In this document: piece after piece, positions 37,035 through 44,022 of the stretch | Layout of the letters: the number at the start of each line of letters is the position of its first letter | How positions within the stretch are numbered: position 1 is the first letter of the stretch | The notes under the pieces: model-generated | The model's input: only the letters and a program-made list of their open reading frames with translations | The model's database searches: none | Told to the model about the DNA's origin: nothing | Program-made: the position numbers and the translations under genes | NCBI GenBank assembly: GCA_905233935.1 | Contig: CAJOFU010000005.1 | Coordinates: 20,864 to 71,449 of the forward strand | DNA length: 50,586 bases | Direction of reading: 5' to 3' | DNA from: Paludibacteraceae bacterium | Lineage (GTDB): Bacteria > Bacteroidota > Bacteroidia > Bacteroidales > Paludibacteraceae

Positions 37035-37568
37035 ATGAACTTATTAAAGAACCCTTGGATTGAGACGCCGGGATACAACTGCTTCGGTTGCAGCCCGAAC
37101 AACCCCATCGGCACGCGGATGCGTTTCTATGAGGACGGTGATGCTATCGTCAGTTTTTGGCATCCGACACCGAACCATCAGTCGTGGCTCAATACGCTGC
37201 ACGGAGGTATTCAGGCTGTGCTGTTGGATGAGGTGTGCGGTTGGGTGGTGTTCCACAAACTCCAGACTGCCGGTGTGACAGCGAAGATGGAAACCCGCTA
37301 TCACAAACCCGTCAGCACCCTCTATCCGTATATCGAACTGCGTGCCACGCTGCAAGAGATGCGCCGCAATGTTGCCTACGTGCATGGCGAGATACGTGCG
37401 CCGGGAACGAAGGATGTCGACGGGCTGTTCACACCGGGCGAGGTGCTCTGCGAATGTACGTGCACGTACTTTACATTTCCGCAAGAGAAAGCCGCTGCCG
37501 AGATGATGTATATCCCCTCAACCATCGATCCCGCCGACATCTCCCGCGAGCAAGCGATCAGTATGTAA
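37035..37568 (+). CDS. PaaI-type hotdog-fold thioesterase
   Basis: 177 residues; no signal peptide, so cytoplasmic. The motif TLHGGIQAVLLDEVCGWVVF (HGG plus an acidic residue in the long helix) and the following strand pattern (TAKMETRYHKPVSTLYPYIELRATL) identify the PaaI/YiiD-like hotdog superfamily, enzymes that hydrolyse acyl-CoA thioesters. The N-terminal NCFGCSPNNPIG, with two cysteines, is common in this subfamily. The substrate cannot be told. It stands alone between two structured repeat units, so it is probably a single-gene transcript. The last ~25 residues (EMMYIPSTIDPADIS) extend past the fold. Confidence 0.88.
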   Translation: MNLLKNPWIETPGYNCFGCSPNNPIGTRMRFYEDGDAIVSFWHPTPNHQSWLNTLHGGIQAVLLDEVCGWVVFHKLQTAGVTAKMETRYHKPVSTLYPYIELRATLQEMRRNVAYVHGEIRAPGTKDVDGLFTPGEVLCECTCTYFTFPQEKAAAEMMYIPSTIDPADISREQAISM

Positions 37569-37589
37569 GTGTCCTACTTGTTGGGAAAA

Positions 37590-37770
37590 AACGAACATTG
37601 AGGTATTTAGAAAATAAACATAAATAAATCCTTTTGAGTGTTTTGTCGCTGCGCGACTTGTGCTAATTGCTGCTAAAAACTCCTCGAAAGCGAGCTATCA
37701 GATAGTTTTTATCATCAATTATCACCCCTCTACGAGCAAAACACTCAAAAGCGATAAACCCAAATAAACC
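37590..37770 (+). repeat. Structured-repeat unit 4, left element with novel core
   Basis: Same ends as units 2-3 (CGAACATTGAGGTATTTAG...; GCGATAAACCCAAATAAACC) but a completely different core sequence that still folds. Outer arms CTTTTGAGTGTTTTG (37631-37645) and CAAAACACTCAAAAG (37737-37751) are a perfect 15-bp inverted repeat. Inside: GTCGC-TGC-GCGAC (37645-37657), TAATTG/CAATTA (37664/37716), AAAAACT/AGTTTTT (37675/37704), CTCG-AAAG-CGAG and CTATC-A-GATAG. The fold is kept while the sequence is exchanged. Confidence 0.87.
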
Positions 37771-37808
37771 ACGTTGACCAAATTCATTGATGAATAGACA
37801 CATTGTAA
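37771..37808. repeat. Spacer of unit 4
   Basis: Short AT-rich spacer (ACGTTGACC...CATTGATGAATAG...CATTGTAATT) resembling the spacer of unit 1, which has CATTGATGGATTG and CATTGTAATT. No gene. Confidence 0.55.
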
Positions 37809-37975
37809 TTTTATTTATGTTTATTGCTGGTGATGTCTGTTACTCGGAGAGTTATGGATTTGGCTGGTACGGCACACGTCAAATTTATTTGAAAGGGTGA
37901 CGTAGCAGACGAAGACATAAGTCCGGCACGGACAACAGACATCAGTAGTGTTTATGTAGGTTTATTTTCTATAAA
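37809..37975 (+). repeat. Structured-repeat unit 4, right element
   Basis: Outer stem GATGTCTGTT (37832-37841) with AACAGACATC (37934-37943); hairpin ACTC-GGA-GAGT; stem CTGGTAC with GTAGCAG (one mismatch); tip CAAAT-TT-ATTTG; hairpin GTCCG-GCA-CGGAC; right end ATGTAGGTTTATTTTCT. It ends about 50 bases before murF-alr. Confidence 0.87.
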
Positions 37976-38022
37976 TATCGTAGTAAGAAAGATTTAAACA
38001 TTAAAAATGTTTGACTAAAATA

Positions 38023-39957
38023 ATGAAAATACAAGAAATCATCACCGCTATCCAGCCTCTGGAGGTTATAGGCACAACTGCCGACCAAGAGGTGGAATAC
38101 CTGCTAACTGACAGCCGTCAGTTAGGCTCGTCGTTGGCTCCCTATCCTGCCACAACCCTGTTCTTTGCCTTGCGCACACCCAAGAACGACGGCGCACGCT
38201 ATATTCCCGACCTCTATGCCCGTGGCGTAAGGCTGTTTGTAATCAACAGTCAATCAACGCGCAGCTCAAACAGCGCAACTCAAACGCGTAGCTCAAACAG
38301 CGAAACTATCTATCTCATCGTTGAAGATACATTGGCAGCCTTGCAGCAACTTGCTGCCTACAAGCGGTCGCTGTACCATATCCCCGTTATCGGCATCACC
38401 GGTTCGAACGGCAAGACGGTGGTCAAGGAGTGGCTTTATGAACTGCTCAAGGATGACTACCGCATTGTCCGCTCGCCGAAGTCGTACAACTCGCAGATAG
38501 GCGTGCCGCTCTCCGTTTGGCAGATGAATGCCGATACCCAGTTGGCTATCTTTGAGGCAGGTATATCTATGCCGGGCGAGATGGAGCGACTTGAGCCGAT
38601 CATCCGTCCTACGCTGGGCGTTATCACGTACATCGGCGAGGAGCATGGCGAGAACTTCGCGAACCTCGAAGCCAAACGAGAGGAGAAGATGAAACTCTTT
38701 GCGCATTGCGACCGCGTGATCGAAGACCCGACGCATCAGAATGTGCGTACCTGTGCGGCTGTGATGCGGGCACTCGGTTATGACGAAGACGTTATTTCCC
38801 ATCGCATCCTACAGCAGACGCACGAGACGGTGATGCGCGTCAACCTCACGGCTCTGGTGGATAACGTGCGGTACTTCCGCTCGCTGCTCAAGCCTACCAC
38901 CAAACTGACCTGTATGGTCAAAGCTTTCGCCTACGGCGCAGGCAGTCTGGAGGTAAGCAAAGCCTTGCAAGCCGCAAATGTTGCGGACTACTTGGCTGTT
39001 GCTGTTGCCGATGAAGGTGTTGAGTTAAGGCGCGCAGGCATCACGCTGCCGATCATCATTATGGACCCTGAGGTGGCTGCCATGAACCTTATCCTTGAGA
39101 ACAACCTCGAACCGAACGTCTATTCGTTTGCCTCGTTGGAGCAGGTCATTACCGCTGCGGCAGAGAAAGGGCTGGAAGACTACCCCATACATATCAAGAT
39201 CGACTCCGGCATGCACCGTTTGGGCTTCTATCTGGAGGAATTGCCACGACTGATTGAGCGTCTGCAAGTGCAACACGTTGTGCGTGTACGTTCCGTATTC
39301 TCGCACCTCGCCGGCAGCGATGAGGAGCAGTTTGATGCGTTCACGATGGAGCAGATTCATTATTTCAAGCAGTGCGCCGACACCCTCGAACAAGGTCTTT
39401 TGTCTTTGAGCGATAGCGGTCTTTTGTCTTTGAGTGAGCGTAGCGAACGGTCTATTATCCGCCATATATGCAACTCCGCCGGCATCGAGCGGTTCACTCC
39501 GTATCAGTTTGATATGTGCCGTCTGGGTATCGGGCTGTATGGTATTTCGTTCAACGGTGCGCAGCTGCGTAATGTCTGCTCGCTGCTGACGACCATCCTT
39601 TCCGTCAAGACTGTCAAGGCGGGCGAAACGATCGGCTACGGTCGTCACACCACACTCACCGAAGACCGGCAGATAGCTGTTATACCTATCGGTTATGCCG
39701 ACGGCTTTGACCGGCGCTTCTCGAACTACGGCGGCGAGGTGATCGTGCGTGGCAAACGCTGCCCTGTGGTTGGTAACGTCTGCATGGATCAGGCGATGGT
39801 GGATGTTACCGGCGCTGATGCGCACGTTGGCGACTCCGTCGAAGTCTTCGGCGAACGACTGCCGCTGCAAGAACTCTCCGACCGCCTCGGCACTATCCCG
39901 TATGAAGTGCTGACCTCGGTATCAAGGCGCGTGCAACGTGTATATTACTACGAATGA
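38023..39957 (+). CDS. alr: MurF-alanine racemase fusion with MurF half truncated
   Basis: Bacteroidota commonly encode a fusion of UDP-MurNAc-tripeptide:D-Ala-D-Ala ligase (MurF) and alanine racemase (Alr), together making and attaching D-Ala-D-Ala for peptidoglycan. I chose ATG at 38023; an in-frame TTG at 38011 adds four residues. MurF half: LLTDSRQ, P-loop GITGSNGKTVVKEW, YNSQIGVPLSVW, FEAGISMPGEME, IGEEHGENF are present. The chain then passes from HCDRVIEDPTHQNVRTCAAVMRALGY almost directly into the racemase (HETVMRVNLTALV). About 190-200 residues, including the MurF C-terminal domain, seem missing: 645 residues against ~820 usual. Alr half: PLP lysine motif MVKAFAYGAGS, HICNSAGIERF, GYGRHTTL, IPIGYADGFDRR and CMDQAMVDVTG are intact. 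Two repeat insertions lie in frame (38250-38306, 39392-39452). The racemase is probably active; ligase activity is doubtful. Confidence 0.9.
   Translation: MKIQEIITAIQPLEVIGTTADQEVEYLLTDSRQLGSSLAPYPATTLFFALRTPKNDGARYIPDLYARGVRLFVINSQSTRSSNSATQTRSSNSETIYLIVEDTLAALQQLAAYKRSLYHIPVIGITGSNGKTVVKEWLYELLKDDYRIVRSPKSYNSQIGVPLSVWQMNADTQLAIFEAGISMPGEMERLEPIIRPTLGVITYIGEEHGENFANLEAKREEKMKLFAHCDRVIEDPTHQNVRTCAAVMRALGYDEDVISHRILQQTHETVMRVNLTALVDNVRYFRSLLKPTTKLTCMVKAFAYGAGSLEVSKALQAANVADYLAVAVADEGVELRRAGITLPIIIMDPEVAAMNLILENNLEPNVYSFASLEQVITAAAEKGLEDYPIHIKIDSGMHRLGFYLEELPRLIERLQVQHVVRVRSVFSHLAGSDEEQFDAFTMEQIHYFKQCADTLEQGLLSLSDSGLLSLSERSERSIIRHICNSAGIERFTPYQFDMCRLGIGLYGISFNGAQLRNVCSLLTTILSVKTVKAGETIGYGRHTTLTEDRQIAVIPIGYADGFDRRFSNYGGEVIVRGKRCPVVGNVCMDQAMVDVTGADAHVGDSVEVFGERLPLQELSDRLGTIPYEVLTSVSRRVQRVYYYE
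38250..38306 (+). repeat. In-frame CGCAGCTCAAA-word repeat in murF
   Basis: Encodes STRSSNSATQTRSSNS between VRLFVIN and the conserved YLIVEDT. The DNA (CAACGCGCAGCTCAAACAG, CAAACGCGTAGCTCAAACAG) matches the insertion in the ABC ATPase at 40196-40256 (CAACGCGCAGCTCAAACG), encoding the same STRSS/TRSSN words. Confidence 0.85.
39392..39452 (+). repeat. In-frame GTCTTTTGTCTTTGAG repeat in alr
   Basis: Two copies of GGTCTTTTGTCTTTGAG (39394 and 39418) followed by GAGCGTAGCGAACGG encode GLLSLSDSGLLSLSERSERS just before the conserved HICNSAGIERF. The sequence is the reverse complement, apart from one base, of the SpoIID insertion near 8570-8600. Confidence 0.85.
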
Positions 39958-40021
39958 TTAGACCGTTTCACTGAAAGAGTAAAGACTAATTAGGCTTTCG
40001 ACTTTTGACTTTCGACTATAA
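39958..40021. other. Short gap with CTTTCGACTTTTGAC words
   Basis: Between murF-alr and the ABC gene; contains CTTTCGACTTTTGACTTTC, another tandem word repeat of the kind inserted in genes of this window. No terminator is visible. Confidence 0.6.
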
Positions 40022-40750
40022 ATGATTAAATGTGAGAATCTATCCATCGGCTATGGCACGCGTGTGATTCAGCACGATTTGTCGTTTGAGTTGCGTGACG
40101 GCGAACTCGTTGCCCTGCTCGGTGCGAACGGCTGCGGCAAATCCACGCTGCTCCGCACCCTCGCAGGGCTTCAGCCGCCGTTGAATGGCACATATCAACT
40201 CTCAACGCGCAGTTCTCAACGCGCAGCTCAAACGCGCAGCTCAAACGCGCAGCTTACTGCCCTTGTCCTCACCGAGCGACTGAGCGTGGAGAGCGCTACG
40301 GTGCGCGATGTCGTGGCTATGGGGCGGTATCCCTACACCTCGTTCCTCGGCACGCTCACCGCTGCCGACCACCGTATCGTCGATGAGGCGATGGAGCAGG
40401 TTGGAGTAGCGGAGCTTGCGGATTCGTTTTACAACGACCACTCCGACGGCGAGAAACAACGTATCCTGATTGCCAAAGCCCTCGCCCAACAAACGCCGGA
40501 CGAACCGACCGCCCATCTTGACCTACCCTCGCGCATCAAGACGCTGAACCTCTTGCACGATATAGCCCACGAGCAGCAGAAGACCATCCTCATCTCTACC
40601 CACGAACTCGATCTGGCGCTCCGCACAGCCGACCGGGTGCTGCTCATGTACCCCAAGAACCAAGGCTTCGTCCTTGATTCCCCGGCTGCCATACAAAAAG
40701 GCGAAGCTCTTCGCCTCGCCTTTGGAATAGATGTTGCCGCGATGTTTTAG
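40022..40750 (+). CDS. ABC transporter ATPase, siderophore/cobalamin type, damaged
   Basis: 242 residues resembling FecE/BtuD-type ATPases of iron-siderophore or cobalamin importers (MIKCENLSIGYGTRVIQHDLSF, Walker A GANGCGKST at ~36-44, AMGRYPYTSFLG, signature HSDGEKQR, switch STHELDLAL). Two oddities. The Walker B strand is missing: where relatives have four or five hydrophobic residues before DEPT, the chain reads ALAQQTPDEPTAHLD. A repeat insertion (STRSSQRAAQTRSSNAQL) lies between the Walker A region and the Q-loop. Without the strand, the Mg-binding Asp and catalytic Glu are unlikely to be placed correctly, so the protein may be inactive. No permease or binding protein gene is nearby. 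It ends 20 bases from the convergent clpB end. Confidence 0.85.
   Translation: MIKCENLSIGYGTRVIQHDLSFELRDGELVALLGANGCGKSTLLRTLAGLQPPLNGTYQLSTRSSQRAAQTRSSNAQLTALVLTERLSVESATVRDVVAMGRYPYTSFLGTLTAADHRIVDEAMEQVGVAELADSFYNDHSDGEKQRILIAKALAQQTPDEPTAHLDLPSRIKTLNLLHDIAHEQQKTILISTHELDLALRTADRVLLMYPKNQGFVLDSPAAIQKGEALRLAFGIDVAAMF
40196..40256 (+). repeat. In-frame CGCAGCTCAAA-word repeat in ABC gene
   Basis: Four copies of a 15-16-base word (CAACGCGCAGTTCT, CAACGCGCAGCTCAAA, CGCGCAGCTCAAA, CGCGCAGCTTA) encode STRSSQRAAQTRSSNAQ inside a conserved ATPase domain. Same family as the murF insertion at 38250. Confidence 0.85.
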
Positions 40751-40770
40751 TTGCGAAGCTTCAGCTCATT

Positions 40771-42903
40771 TTAGTTCCTGAACTTTAGTTCGCCGTCGCG
40801 CAATTCGACGATCACCGGACGGTTTCGATCGACTTTTCCTGCGATGATCGACTTGCTCAGTTCGTTGAGTACGAGCCGCTGCAGGGCACGTTTGACAGGT
40901 CGTGCGCCGAACTGTGGGTCGTAACCTTCCTTGGCGATGTAGTCGATGGCATCGTCCGTTACGCGCAGGTCTATGCCGCTGTCCATAAGCATCTTGTGTA
41001 CGCTGCTAATCTGCAGACCAACGATGTCGCGAATCTGCTTTTCGTTGAGCGGCTGGAACATGATCGTCTCGTCGATTCGGTTGAGGAACTCCGGGCGGAT
41101 GGTCTGACGTAGCAGTTCGAGCACTTGGTTGCGCGTCGTCTCGGTGTCAATGCCTTTCTCGGCATTCTCGCGGATGAGTTGGGAGCCGAGGTTCGAGGTG
41201 AGGATGATCAGCGTGTTCTTGAAGTTCACTACGCGCCCTTTGTTGTCCGTCAGACGACCGTCATCGAGTACTTGCAATAGTACATTGAATACGTCGGGGT
41301 GCGCTTTCTCTATCTCGTCGAAGAGCACAACCGAGTACGGTTTGCGGCGGATAGCTTCGGTCAGTTGACCGCCCTCGTCGTAACCCACGTATCCCGGAGG
41401 CGCACCGATGAGTCGGGTTGCCGAGAACTTCTCTTGGTACTCACTCATGTCGATACGGGTCATCATATTTTCGTCGTCGAACAGGTAGTCTGCCAAGGCT
41501 TTGGCGAGCTCGGTCTTGCCGACGCCCGTTGTGCCGAGGAAGATAAACGAGCCGATCGGTCGTTTGGGGTCTTGCAGACCTGCACGGCTGCGGCGTATAG
41601 CGTCGCTGACGGCTTCGATAGCTTCGTCCTGACCCACCACGCGCTTGTGCAACTCTTCCTCGAGGTGCAAGAGCTTGTCGCGCTCCGACTGCATCATCTT
41701 CGTCACGGGTATTCCCGTCCAGCGGGCTACAACTTCGGCGATATCGTCCTCGTCGACCTCTTCCTTAATCAGGCTGTCACCGTTGTCCATCTGATGCAAC
41801 GCATCTTGTGCAGCTTTGATGTTCGCCTCGGCTTGTTGGATCTTGCCGTAGCGTATCTCGGCGACTTTGCCATAGTTGCCTTCGCGTTCGGCAACGTCGG
41901 CTTCGTGTTTCATCTGCTCGATGGCGGCTTTCTCGTTCTGGATGGTAGCTATGTAGCCTTTTTCCTTGTTCCAACGCGCGTTGAGTTCGTCGGACTTCGC
42001 TTTGAGATCGGCAAGTTGGGATTTGATCTCGCCAAGCTTGGCTTCGTCATTCTCGCGCTTGATGGCTTCGCGCTCTATCTCCAGTTGCTTGATCTGACGG
42101 TCGATGGCATCCAGTTCCTCGGGTTTGCTGTCCACCTCCAGACGCAGTTTCGCAGCGGCTTCGTCCACAAGGTCAATAGCTTTGTCCGGTAGAAAACGGT
42201 CGGTAATGTAACGCGCAGAGAGCGTCACGGCGGCAATCAGGGCATCGTCCTTGATACGTACCTTGTGGTGCGTTTCATAGCGCTCTTTCAGTCCACGCAG
42301 GATGGATATCGTTGCACTCTCGTCCGGCTCGTCGATCATCACGATCTGGAAGCGTCGCTCAAGGGCTTTGTCTGTTTCGAAGTACTTCTGGTACTCGTTG
42401 AGCGTCGTAGCACCTATAGCACGCAGGTCACCACGTGCAAGGGCAGGTTTGAGGATGTTTGCGGCATCCATTGCACCGGAGGTCTTGCCTGCACCAACGA
42501 GCGTGTGTATCTCGTCGATGAACAGGATGATCTCACCGGCAGCTTGCGTCACTTCGTTGATCACGCCTTTCAGTCGCTCCTCAAACTCGCCTTGGTACTT
42601 CGCACCGGCGATGAGTGCGCCCATGTCAAGGGAGTAGATCTTCTTACGTTTCAAGTTCTCGGGCACATCGCCGCGCACTATACGGTGCGCCAAGCCCTCG
42701 GCGATAGCGGTCTTACCCACACCGGGTTCGCCGATGAGGATAGGGTTGTTCTTTGTCCGGCGGCTAAGTATCTGTAGTACCCGCCGAATCTCGTCATCAC
42801 GTCCGATGACGGGGTCGAGTTTGCCTTGCGAAGCCCGCTCGCACAAGTCGATAGCGTACTTCTTGAGGTTCTCGTTTTGGTTGTTGTTTTGATAAGTGTT
42901 CAT
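40771..42903 (-). CDS. clpB: ClpB disaggregase lacking the N-terminal domain
   Basis: ATP-driven hexameric chaperone that, with DnaK, pulls apart aggregated proteins. 710 residues. First ATPase: Walker A GEPGVGKT (58-65), Walker [26 protein letters not shown] pore region. A coiled-coil middle domain (~250-390, rich in KAEIR-type heptads) is characteristic of ClpB as opposed to ClpA/C. Second ATPase: [53 protein letters not shown]. The ~145-residue Clp_N substrate-binding domain is absent: after [12 protein letters not shown] the chain enters [13 protein letters not shown], which in full-length ClpB follows the N domain. E. coli makes a similar short form from an internal start; here only the short form is encoded. 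A nested palindrome ~60 bases upstream may be its operator. Confidence 0.96.
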   Translation of the reverse strand: MNTYQNNNQNENLKKYAIDLCERASQGKLDPVIGRDDEIRRVLQILSRRTKNNPILIGEPGVGKTAIAEGLAHRIVRGDVPENLKRKKIYSLDMGALIAGAKYQGEFEERLKGVINEVTQAAGEIILFIDEIHTLVGAGKTSGAMDAANILKPALARGDLRAIGATTLNEYQKYFETDKALERRFQIVMIDEPDESATISILRGLKERYETHHKVRIKDDALIAAVTLSARYITDRFLPDKAIDLVDEAAAKLRLEVDSKPEELDAIDRQIKQLEIEREAIKRENDEAKLGEIKSQLADLKAKSDELNARWNKEKGYIATIQNEKAAIEQMKHEADVAEREGNYGKVAEIRYGKIQQAEANIKAAQDALHQMDNGDSLIKEEVDEDDIAEVVARWTGIPVTKMMQSERDKLLHLEEELHKRVVGQDEAIEAVSDAIRRSRAGLQDPKRPIGSFIFLGTTGVGKTELAKALADYLFDDENMMTRIDMSEYQEKFSATRLIGAPPGYVGYDEGGQLTEAIRRKPYSVVLFDEIEKAHPDVFNVLLQVLDDGRLTDNKGRVVNFKNTLIILTSNLGSQLIRENAEKGIDTETTRNQVLELLRQTIRPEFLNRIDETIMFQPLNEKQIRDIVGLQISSVHKMLMDSGIDLRVTDDAIDYIAKEGYDPQFGARPVKRALQRLVLNELSKSIIAGKVDRNRPVIVELRDGELKFRN

Positions 42904-43104
42904 AGTATGGTTGTTTTAAATTTAGTCGATGTTTCACTATGAATACTCCAAATTACATACCAAACCCCGTCAGACTGCCATTTTGTCAGTCCAACGGGGT
43001 CCCCACAAGCATCGCGCAGTGGGGTGTTTGGCGGGGATTGCTAATTTAACGTTTTCTCGTTAGAGAAAACCATTTTAACCCGTTAACGTCACGCAGTGAC
43101 CATC
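42904..43104. other. clpB upstream region with four hairpins
   Basis: Holds, from the prmA side: hairpin GTCAC-GCA-GTGAC (43088-43100), hairpin GTTTTCTC-GTTA-GAGAAAAC (43051-43070), CCCCAC/GTGGGG (43001-43024), and the nested palindrome 42964-43000. The first two are spaced by a repeated CAT(T/C)TTAAC word. The ones near prmA may be its terminator; the last is probably regulatory for clpB. Confidence 0.65.
42964..43000 (-). promoter_or_regulatory. Nested palindrome upstream of clpB
   Basis: On the minus strand: ACCCCGT, four bases, CTGACA-AAA-TGGCAG, four bases, ACGGGGT. The outer arms are perfect (7 bp) and the inner arms match at 5 of 6. It lies 61 bases upstream of the clpB start. By position it could be a heat-shock operator; it is not the CIRCE sequence. 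A transcript hairpin is the alternative. Confidence 0.5.
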
Positions 43105-43974
43105 TTAACGTTTACTGAATGTCAGCATCCTCCACTCTCCATTCTCCCGCGTGCCTGTATGTTGCAATCCTTGCGCTGCTGCTGCGGCGATTAGGGTCGG
43201 GCAGTCTGCCTCGTAGAATCCTGACAGCCACAACTCGCCGCCATGGATTAAGGTACGCGCGTAGTCTGCCATCTGTGCGAGCAATATGTTCCTGTGGATG
43301 TTCGCCATGATCAGGCTGTACGCTCCCTCCGGCACATTCGAGCCAAGCCGCACGTCAATGGTTACGCCGTTTGCCTCGGCGTTCTCTCGGGCATTCTTGA
43401 CGCTATTCTCATCTATATCCACTGCCACAACGTTCTTTGCCTCGAGTTTCGCCGCCATGATCCCTAACACTCCCGTGCCCGTGCCCATGTCCAGAACGGT
43501 TAGTGGGTTAGTGGTTAGGGGATTAGGGGTTCCGCTAACCCGCTCATCCGCTAATCCGATCAACCGATTTATCATCATCGCCGTCGTCTCGTGGTGTCCG
43601 GCGCCGAAGGCGCAATGCGGCACGATGCGCACGCCCATGGGCAACTCTTCGACCTCATGTTCCGACTCCCACACCGCATTCCAGTTCTCATCAGCGCACG
43701 CCTCAAACGAAAGTAACCGTGCTCCGTTTTCGGCTATCACCTCTGCCATTTCTCTGAAATCTGAAATCTGACTTCTGATCTCTGAAATCTGACTTCTGAC
43801 TTCTGACTTCTGGCATCTGACTTCTGAATTCTGATCACTTGGCACATACGCCCGCAGCGTATCCCCGTCTTGCTCAAACGAGTCGAAGCCTATATCTGCC
43901 AATGCTTGTGACAGCACATCCCTCTGCCACTCTTCGAGCCCGGTACAATCGATGATTGCTACATTGTATTTCAT
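43105..43974 (-). CDS. prmA: Ribosomal protein L11 methyltransferase
   Basis: S-adenosylmethionine-dependent enzyme that methylates ribosomal protein L11. 289 residues: N-terminal substrate-recognition domain, then the Rossmann methyltransferase core with the SAM motif VLDMGTGTGVLGIMAAKL, acidic VAVDIDENSVKNARENAEANGV, and the PrmA motif IMANIHRNILLAQM. FGAGHHETTAMM is also typical. Two in-frame word-repeat insertions are present: one after VPSDQ in the N-terminal domain (43750-43839) and one just before the SAM motif (43497-43560), adding ~45 residues together. ATG at 43974 gives MKYNVAIIDCTG. Genes on either side are unrelated in function. Confidence 0.94.
   Translation of the reverse strand: MKYNVAIIDCTGLEEWQRDVLSQALADIGFDSFEQDGDTLRAYVPSDQNSEVRCQKSEVRSQISEIRSQISDFREMAEVIAENGARLLSFEACADENWNAVWESEHEVEELPMGVRIVPHCAFGAGHHETTAMMINRLIGLADERVSGTPNPLTTNPLTVLDMGTGTGVLGIMAAKLEAKNVVAVDIDENSVKNARENAEANGVTIDVRLGSNVPEGAYSLIMANIHRNILLAQMADYARTLIHGGELWLSGFYEADCPTLIAAAAAQGLQHTGTRENGEWRMLTFSKR
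43497..43560 (-). repeat. In-frame CTAACC-word repeat in prmA
   Basis: On the coding strand GGATTAGCGGATGAGCGGG then TTAGCGGAACCCC, followed by copies of CTAATCCC/CTAACCAC/CTAACC, encodes LADERVSGTPNPLTTNPLT immediately before VLDMGTGTG. Not part of the PrmA fold as known elsewhere. Confidence 0.75.
43750..43839 (-). repeat. In-frame TCAGAAG-word repeat in prmA
   Basis: About a dozen copies of CAGAAGT/CAGATTT words, beginning AGTGATCAGAATTCAGAAG on the coding strand, encode SDQNSEVRCQKSEVRSQ and more. Same family as the CotH insertion at 1938-1996. Confidence 0.88.
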
Positions 43975-44022
43975 GTCAGAACACTATTATTTATCAAAAG
44001 CCTACGCAGCCATCTGTCGCCG

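Noticed and set aside
35031..37975. Structured units as integron attC sites
   Set aside because: Size and folding invite the comparison, but the ends lack the GTTRRRY/RYYYAAC core boxes, the units flank housekeeping genes, and no integrase is present.
35031..37975. Structured units as CRISPR repeats
   Set aside because: Only four dispersed copies of 250-500 bases, without regular spacers or cas genes.
41299..42192. 297-codon + strand frame inside clpB
   Set aside because: Lies wholly opposite the conserved ClpB core; its hydrophobic look arises from the complement of the charged coiled-coil codons.
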